From: Epiperipatus broadwayi
Taxonomy: Eukaryota; Onychophora; Udeonychophora; Euonychophora; Peripatidae
Assembly (NCBI GenBank): GCA_028023455.1
Contig: JAQFVV010012531.1
Location: 250,001 to 314,000 of the forward strand
Length of the DNA: 64,000 nucleotides
Reading direction: 5' to 3'
In this document: positions 57,431 through 64,000 of the stretch, piece after piece
How positions within the stretch are numbered: position 1 is the first letter of the stretch
Layout: each line of letters begins with the position of its first letter
Made by a program: the position numbers and the translations under genes
Notes under the pieces: generated by a model
Database searches by the model: none
What the model was told of the DNA's origin: nothing
The model's input: the letters and a program-made list of their open reading frames with translations, nothing else

Positions 57431-60400
57431 TTTTATCTTTTAATCACAAATCTGATTATATTAGGCATTAAAAATCAGAACAATGGTAATTGCTTCATTT
57501 TTAATTAGGACACTGAATGAATTATTATCATTTTTACATAGACCAAATCATTTCGAATAAATTCTACACCTGGGTGTTGATCATGCCTCTTTTGTTTTGC
57601 CTTTCAAAAAAGCCATCAAACAGCCAAAGAAAATTGTTCATCAATATATATATATTCTAACCTAGCTAAATAGACGACGTTGCTATCTATCCATAATAAG
57701 AACGTATGGGCTATTTCTATTTCGCCCGGTAACATCAAAGAGCGGCTTCTATTACAGTAAATCGGACGGGAAGCCAAACCCTCTATTCTCTAATATGATA
57801 TTTTATAGCTCTTCGTTAGGTTAGTTATATAATTCGGCTACAGAGATATGCAGCTCAGACAGAGATAGAATAAAAAAAAATAATTATCATTAATAAAATA
57901 GATTTAATAAAACAATTTAGAATAAACTAACATTCTCTCTCTATCCAAAACACATTCTCTGAGCTATATAGCACTGTTCGACAATGATGATGATTTTATT
58001 TCATTGTTAATATTACTGACTAAAATACAACATTCAGCAATTTGCCCATATGCTCTCAATATTTTATTATTATACAATTAAAAGTTTCCATCTCTTTAGC
58101 CATGCCACACTTGTACTATTAATCATACTGAATTAATTCTTTCTTTAAGAGCACTTATAATACTGACACTAATCTCAGGGTTCTCTGTTATATTTACTAA
58201 ATTTGCTCGGCAGTATTGTGTTGTCCAATAGAACTGACACTCTGGTTGGCTATAGAAAACATTTAACTTATTTAAATTCCAGGTGTCTTCATCCACATAT
58301 CAACTATTATAATATTTAACGAGATGATGACCCTATTCAATGACAACGCATAATTTTGAATAATACTGCCAATTTATAATCCAGAATCTCAGTTGGAATG
58401 ATGAAAAGACAAGGGTGCTTTTGTGTCCCTCCATCACCCATGACAATACAATACTTAACTAAGATTTAATACTTAGCAATTCACTTAAATGTGTATGGAA
58501 CAATATGCAATCAAATATATTAGTTTTGGAATAAAGTGATTTTACACACACATAAAATAAAATGTTTTGGTCTGAAGTTTCAATTCCATAAATAATTCTT
58601 ATTAAATTAAAATATAATGAAATATTCTGATCTGCAATATAATTGTCTATCTAGTGTATTGAACTTGAGATTTCATAAATAATTTTTGGACTCAAGAAAG
58701 TATTGCAAGTATTATGCAGATATACTTTTATTTAGCACATAAGAAAAATGACTCAAAACAGCTTTTAATAAAACTATATTTATTATTAAATTTCAACAAT
58801 ATTCCAATTTATTCTTACAATTTAACAAAAACAATCCCTTAGGATTAACATAATAAACAAAAATTTACACTTTAGTTGATCCCATATGGATAAAATAAAA
58901 TAATAACTAATAATAATTAGTCTATGTTTTTAGACTTAGATTCGAACTACTTCTTCATCTTTGTTATACATTGACTCAGATTAATTATAACAATTTAAAT
59001 ATTATTGTCGATACACTAACTTATCAGTTTAGTGTATCTTATATGAACGACTGCTTAACTTTATTCTGACTATTTGTTTTAAAATAAAAATAATTGGATT
59101 CTAGGCAATGCGTACAAACGATTATTATCGTCGTATATTTAACTAAATGACAGTTTTTTATTTAGATAACTTATTATAATTTATGGGTTATTTATCAGAA
59201 GTTACACTTATTATTTTTAATGTTTACCTGAATAACAACTGAAGTTGTTATACACACTGTTCTTCTCCGTATAAGTTATATTGTGAGTGCTACTTAATAA
59301 TTAACTTGAATTAAACTTAATATTTGAACCCTCCTTTGGCAAATAAAAATTTATAAATCACGCAAATTTAAACTTATTCTCTCCATTGACTTATGATCGG
59401 ATTACCCGCACTATTCCGACGCACAGTACAGACATTAATCACATATACTAGCACTCTATTTTAACTAAATGGATCGTAAGGAATTTACCTCCAGTATACC
59501 CGTTATCTTGCCATAACTTTTAAATAAAACACAATATTCTACACCTTCTGTGGTGGAATTATCTCTTATTTTCTCATGAGGAAAAGGAATGATACCGTAG
59601 ATATGAAGAGTTAACGACTATCTTAAATAGTTTGGTGGGTCCTTGCCTCTTACCTGGGCATAATAGGAACACACACCAATATAATCCTCTCATGGGATTT
59701 TAACGAAGAAATAAACTACATACGGTATAAATGGCTGATCGTCCTGGCTCTGGGAAGCGATCGCTTGGGTTATAACCATACCCGAATTCTAGATTTATTT
59801 ATTCCCCTCATGGAAAATAAAGCTTTTGGGGAGATTATTTCCATCCCTCAAAATAAATACATACAATTATTACTAATGTGAATATTAATCATATACTGAT
59901 GCTATTCGGGGCAAGACAAGCAAATACACTAATTACACAAAAATTTATATACCTGGGTATACTTAAATCAACGTCCGAAATCAATGGATAACACAAAATA
60001 AACATAATAATTTTCACCTTTGCCAAAGAAACATTCAACAAGTAATTGGTAATATAGTATTTTGAAATAAATTAAGTGAATGCGTTAATAAAAAAAAAAA
60101 AAACAATTGGGAATAAATTCCGCAATTAACATAGTATAAATTTGTTTTAAACTTTAAATAAATAAGATTCTGTATAGCATTTCTTTTTAATTACTTCTGA
60201 TAATTTTAACTAGATATTTTATCAATTAGGTATCTGACTTTTCTACTTTTACGCATTTAACATATAAATTTATACCCATAATTGCCTATCATAAGTAAAC
60301 ACATTTTATATCAAAAAAATATTTCCATGTCAAATATAAATTTAACCTAATATAATTAAAAGAAAACATACCTTTATGATTACAAGGTCATTTAAATACT

Positions 60401-60480
60401 ACTTGAATATACATCTTTCAACCTGTTGATAAAAAAATATACATAATTTTTCAAATAAAAAATATTACTTAACAAATGTT
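57431..60480. other. No gene recognised; locally richer in G+C
   Basis: 57660-57800 and 59380-59870 are noticeably richer in G+C than the rest. A TA microsatellite (57643-57655) stands just before the first block. No long frame, no LTR pair and no known protein could be made out, so these could be fragments of another element. Confidence 0.4.
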
Positions 60481-60494
60481 TATTATCTTTCTAG

Positions 60495-60569
60495 ACAATG
60501 TTTTTCCGTTGGGCAATTCATTTAGATGAAGAACTTGATCCTTTCGTAGTTCACGAAGCAAAATTTTAA
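60495..60569 (+). CDS. Probable last exon of the DCST-like gene
   Basis: Acceptor TTTATTATCTTTCTAG, then 24 codons and TAA in phase 0, matching the phase of exon c. The peptide TMFFRWAIHLDEELDPFVV then HEAKF has the length and acidic character of a DCST tail. Joined to CRQCWKEIN it puts F and W exactly where the last CxxC of the RING-like finger is expected. Each could arise from a Cys codon by one base change. The identification depends on phase, position and spacing, so it is less sure than exons a-c; a different terminal exon may have been missed. Confidence 0.5.
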   Translation, partial: TMFFRWAIHLDEELDPFVVHEAKF

Positions 60570-60946
60570 AACAAGAAACACATTTTATTATATCATTTCG
60601 ATAAAAGTTGCTTCCATTCTGGCGCATTTAATAATTAAGCAAAGAAAACATAATAGCGTTGGATATTAATTCTTCTTTGAATTAACTTATATAATTTTGG
60701 GATCCAAGAAAGACAATACATAACTTAACATGACGAATATTGGACGATTGACGATCACATGTAGAATTATTTTCTTTTTAATATTGGCGATACGTATCAT
60801 TTTTATTTAGCTAGCTGGCTTAAGAATAAAACTAATGCGCGACTTTTATGAAATATTATTATTATAAGGCTGCAGCTGACTTACGTAGATAGAATTTTAA
60901 GGACTCTAGTTGAGGTATAATATAACATATTATATTATAAAGTTAT

Positions 60947-61988
60947 GGTAAAACTGACTTTTAGCTACCCGAACCATTCGCCCTCTATTTTTAAAAAACT
61001 GAACTACTTTTTCCCCTCTAATAACTGCATCCAAATTTAATAAGTGTATGTAACTATATCTAAGTGTAAATGTTAATAAAAAAAAAAAAAAATTACATTT
61101 AAGTGCGTATTTTTCACTTATAGCGCTCTTTGCTGTATATATAATTAACTACTTTTTCCCACCTAATAACTGTATCCAAATTTAATAACTGTATGTAACT
61201 ATATCCAAGAGTAAATGCTAATAAAAAAAAACTTAAAAAAAATACTTACATTTACATGCGTATTAATTCTAAATCTTTTTACATAAAGAAGAATAAATAA
61301 CAAAAATACGAACTTACATTTTTAGGAGTAGTTGGAAGCCACACAAACGAAATGCACGAAGAGGTTGTCGTGTGCGTGCAGATTTCTAAAAGAAAATTCC
61401 TGCAGGTAGGATGAGAACAAAGGTCTGCTTGTCCCAAATTGGTATTTTAGCTTGCGCTTTGCTCTCATCCACAGATTTTCAACATTATTGGTGTGTATAA
61501 CCTCGTCATCCGGGTCACCAAAGTTGTGTTGATGGACGACGACAGAGTGGAGATAGACACCATTCGAAAGACCGCTAATATGTAGCACATTCTTCCCGGC
61601 AAAAATTACACCAATCTATGATCACTCGTTCGCTGACCTCCGTCTCGCGAACGATCATTTTAATAGACGTATTATACGACCAGTAAAATGCCAGAGTTTA
61701 TTTCTTGTTAGATAAACTGATTTAAAGTTGGATCTTTCTAATTGTGTCTATCTCCACTCTATTTATAGTTAATTTATTTACAGTTATATATACAGCGAAG
61801 ACCGCTATAAGTGAAAAATACGCACGTAAATGTAAGTTTTTTTTTCTTTTTTATTTTATTAACATTTACACTTAGATATAGTTACATACACTTATTAAAT
61901 TTGGATACAGTTATTAGAGGGGAAAAAGTAGTTCAGTTTTTTAAAAATAGAGGGCGAATGGTTCGGGTAGCTAAAAGTCAGTTTTACC
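60947..61988 (-). mobile_element. Merlin element with long inverted repeats and 9-bp TSD
   Basis: TAAAGTTAT occurs immediately outside both ends (60938-60946, 61989-61997), a perfect 9-bp target duplication, the size known for Merlin. The ends GGTAAAACTGACTTTTAGCT and complement start terminal inverted repeats of about 200 bp (60947-61148, 61778-61988). Part of the left repeat is duplicated again at about 61144-61262. The interior carries a deleted Merlin transposase on the minus strand. Confidence 0.88.
61322..61690 (-). pseudogene. Merlin (ISXO2-type) transposase, internally deleted
   Basis: The upstream part on the minus strand reads FYWSYNTSIKMIV and VIIDWCNFCREECATY, then a stop. The downstream part resumes in another frame with SGLSNGVYLHSVVVHQHNFG, then IHTNNVENLWMRAKRKLKY, the C-terminal catalytic segment of the DDE_Tnp_IS1595 family. 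Compared with the frame at 63447 the segment with the first two catalytic Asp residues is missing, and the join shifts the frame. It cannot be active. Confidence 0.85.
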
Positions 61989-61997
61989 TAAAGTTAT

Positions 61998-62911
61998 AAT
62001 TAAGTCACTTATATTAGTAATTTTTATTCCTACTCTAGGAATTATAAGTCTTCTTTAATAATGAATTTCCGTAATATGCACGCATACAAAATTTTCAATA
62101 CTTGCCTTGAGAAAATTTATATTTTCCTTTTTAAAATTATGCAGGTGCATAAGTAAATATCCTGTATCATTCATATTATTTCTAGATAATTTTCATTGAA
62201 TAAATTATATTTTAATGTGAGGAGCTTTCATTATTTTTAAATGCAGACAATGTCAGTTAAAAGAGCGCGAAATTTTAAAGTTAACTTTCCTTAGCTTTTA
62301 TAATATGTCTTTTAAATTATAAATTTTTCTTTTATACCAAGAAAAAATTATCAAATAAGGTAAAGTTAATAAATAATTGTTTATTTGCTGGAAATTATTT
62401 ATATTATTTACTTTAAACATAATGACGCTTTCAGTGATTACTGTAGTCAATACGGTCATTTTAAACTTTAGCACACGATAGTATAATCTTTTAGTATAAA
62501 AACTTTATAATAGGTCGATGGACATAGAAAAGCAGAATATCCTATCAATTAAAATTAGCCAAACATGATATTATCAAACATTTAATGGACTGATATTTAT
62601 TTCTGCAATAAAAATATAAAAAATTTTGTTACCGAATTTCAGTACTCACTCCTTTTTGAAGACTAAATAGCAGACTAAACTTTTGGTAAAAGTTCATTAT
62701 AACGGTCTATGGTTGTTTGCCCTCTATTGTTTAAAATTTAAACTAAATTGCTTGAGAATCTGACATGTATGTTATTATATTACAAATAAATTAAAATTTA
62801 ATCAAATGTAAAAGATAATGATAAAAAAAAAAAACCTTTTGAATGTTGGATTAATTACACGACATTAATTAAAATAATTACTTTTAATTTCTTTGAAAGT
62901 TAAGATTTTAA
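61998..62911. other. No gene recognised
   Basis: A+T-rich DNA between two Merlin-related segments; no coding-like segment. Confidence 0.5.
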
Positions 62912-63018
62912 ACTGTCTACAACTTAAGAATTTAAAATAAAAAAATATATGCTACTGTCTTACAATTACATGAAAATGTATTCAAATGTAAAAGATAATA
63001 AAAAAAACATTTACCTTT

Positions 63019-63330
63019 TTAAATATAATTACGTCCTATACAGACTAGGAAGTTGGAGAAAAAAGCGGTATTGCTGTATCTACTCCGGAGGGCAAATTCG
63101 TGCAGGTACGATGAAAACAAAGCTCTGCTAGTGCCACATTGGAATTTCAGCTTACGCTTTGCTCTCATCCACATGTTTTCAATATTCTGGGTGTGTATGT
63201 CTCGCTCTTCGGGATCCACGAAGTTTTCCTGATGGACGACAACCGAATGCAAATACACACCATTGTTGAGACTGCTGATGTTATTGTACGCAGCCCAGCC
63301 ATCTGAAATAATGTGCGTACACTGTCTACA
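63019..63330 (-). pseudogene. Merlin transposase C-terminal fragment
   Basis: On the minus strand: CTHIISDGWAAYNNISSLNN, then YLHSVVVHQENFVDP and IHTQNIENMWMRAKRKLKF. This covers the second catalytic Asp (in IISDGW) to the C terminus of an ISXO2-type transposase. The segment lies between direct repeats of ACTGTCTACAACTTAAGAAT plus nine more bases (62912-62940 and 63321-63349). It is clearly diverged from the 61.3-kb copy. The N-terminal part on this strand is absent. Confidence 0.82.
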
Positions 63331-63446
63331 ACTTAAGAATTTAAAATAACTACATTTATAGCACATGTTGCAAAAAAAAAAAGACACCTTATGTGTTCAA
63401 CGGCGCGAATTACACGCATACGTGTACAGTTTTATAGTTACAAAAG

Positions 63447-64000
63447 ATGTCTGCTACATGCTTAGTACCTGATAGTGAAATTTTAAGCGTTGCTGCTATT
63501 CTGGCAGAAGAATGGAATATGCGCCAGTTATGGGACGTCATACAAACTACGGAATTGGCCATCAAATGGCTTGCACGAAGACTCCTTCTGAAGAACTACG
63601 CCTTATGCCAACAGTGCGGTGTTCGGTGTGCGCTGGTGAAGTATTCTACAGGCTTAGATGGGTGTAGATGGCAGTGCAGAATATGCCACCATCGCATCTC
63701 AATCAGAAAGGGGTCTTTCTTTTTCCAAAGTCATCTGCCTCTGGGAACAATTACAAGCATCATGTATTTTGGGGCGCGTAATATACCCCAACAACACTTT
63801 GTGCATGAGACCAGCATGAGCAAAAAAATAATCATTGATTGGGCGAATTTTTGCCGGGAGGAATGTGCCAAATATTTTGACACAAATCCGACAGTTCTCG
63901 GTGGATTTGATGACAATGGGGAGCCATTAATCGTCGAAATAGACGAAACCTACTATTTCCACCGAAAATATCACAGGGGGGGCTATACGGACAGGTCATT
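63447..64000 (+). CDS. Merlin (ISXO2-type) transposase, N-terminal part, cut by window edge
   Basis: Transposase of the Merlin superfamily (related to bacterial IS1016/IS1595), which cuts and pastes its element. ATG 63447 opens a frame without a stop to the window end (184 codons). A helix region is followed by a zinc ribbon (CQQCGVRC ... CRWQCRICHHR, about residues 51-80), then FFFQSHLPLGTITSIMYFGA, IIIDWANFCREECAKYF and IVEIDETYYFHRKYHRGG, which holds the first catalytic Asp. The remaining catalytic residues lie beyond the window. The frame is intact and much richer in G+C than its surroundings, so it looks recently acquired. The antisense frame at 63731-63916 is a shadow. Confidence 0.9.
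   Translation, partial: MSATCLVPDSEILSVAAILAEEWNMRQLWDVIQTTELAIKWLARRLLLKNYALCQQCGVRCALVKYSTGLDGCRWQCRICHHRISIRKGSFFFQSHLPLGTITSIMYFGARNIPQQHFVHETSMSKKIIIDWANFCREECAKYFDTNPTVLGGFDDNGEPLIVEIDETYYFHRKYHRGGYTDRS

Larger units (their letters stand above)
32592..60494 (+). other. Putative 28-kb intron 3 of the DCST-like gene
   Basis: Bounded by GTAAGT at 32592 and TTTCTAG before 60495. It contains an LTR-like element, nested foldbacks, three broken LINEs, a MITE and an isolated ferrochelatase-like exon. The assignment rests on exon 4 being correct. Confidence 0.5.

Noticed and set aside
57660-59870. Possible further LTR element beside a TA microsatellite
   Set aside because: No direct-repeat partner, primer site, polypurine tract or frame could be found by eye.
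1-64000. CRISPR arrays, operons, bacterial promoters, rRNA
   Set aside because: No spaced identical short repeats with unique spacers and no bacterial gene organisation; introns, Pol III boxes and the transposon set are eukaryotic.

Overview
The window is a very A+T-rich (roughly three quarters A+T by eye) piece of an intron-bloated animal nuclear genome. There is no prokaryotic gene packing. Short exons with GT-AG splice sites sit in kilobases of non-coding DNA, there is one eukaryotic tRNA-Ser gene, and nearly everything else is transposon-derived. The mix (RTE, jockey/CR1-like and other LINEs, a Penelope-like element, mariner, a pogo/Tigger-like element, Merlin, tRNA-derived SINEs, LTR elements, many foldback/MITE hairpins) together with a DCST (sneaky/spe-42) gene points to an invertebrate metazoan. 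I cannot name the species.

The only host protein-coding gene I can support is the 3' part of a DCST1/DCST2-like gene on the + strand. Its exons are at 19540-19682, 19766-19879, 32406-32591 and probably 60495-60569, all joined in phase 0. Introns 2 and 3 are about 12.5 kb and 28 kb and hold most of the transposons between 20 and 60 kb. Inside the 28-kb intron lies an isolated ferrochelatase-like exon (49884-50022) with splice sites and an in-frame stop. A tRNA-Ser(GCT) gene (25341-25422, -) lies in intron 2, with a decayed partial copy about 0.7 kb away.

Layout. 1-9.2 kb: A+T-rich DNA with a foldback element (1990-3832) split by a 1.3-kb pogo/Tigger-like transposon, a near-perfect hairpin at 4816-4980, and two unexplained G+C-richer open frames near 6.6 and 7.5 kb. 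9.2-15.1 kb: a young LTR retroelement without pol. It has long LTRs, a primer-site-like region repeated four times, a polypurine tract and one intact 531-codon charged-helix ORF. 15.2-16.3 kb: degenerate GGTA-type repeat and a LINE 3' tail. 19.5-32.6 kb: DCST exons, a pyrimidine tract, two SINE copies, a minus-strand RTE LINE, the tRNA, a Penelope-like fragment carrying a 301-bp hairpin insertion, a mariner remnant and several hairpins. 32.8-37.5 kb: a second LTR-like element, two 2.05-kb direct repeats around 544 bp of non-coding DNA. 42-44.9 kb: nested foldbacks. 46.1-48.9 kb and 51.1-53.4 kb: two broken LINEs on +. 55.3-57.4 kb: another broken LINE on -. 60.9-64 kb: Merlin (ISXO2-type) elements, one with about 200-bp terminal inverted repeats and a perfect 9-bp target duplication, and a G+C-rich intact transposase frame running off the right edge.

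The strongest candidate for something undescribed is the 9248-15077 element. It is bounded at both ends by TA microsatellite, as is the second LTR-like element. Its 5' LTR has lost the block that holds the only TATA box/poly(A) signal pair found in the 3' LTR, and its single intact ORF has no zinc knuckle, protease, RT or integrase.
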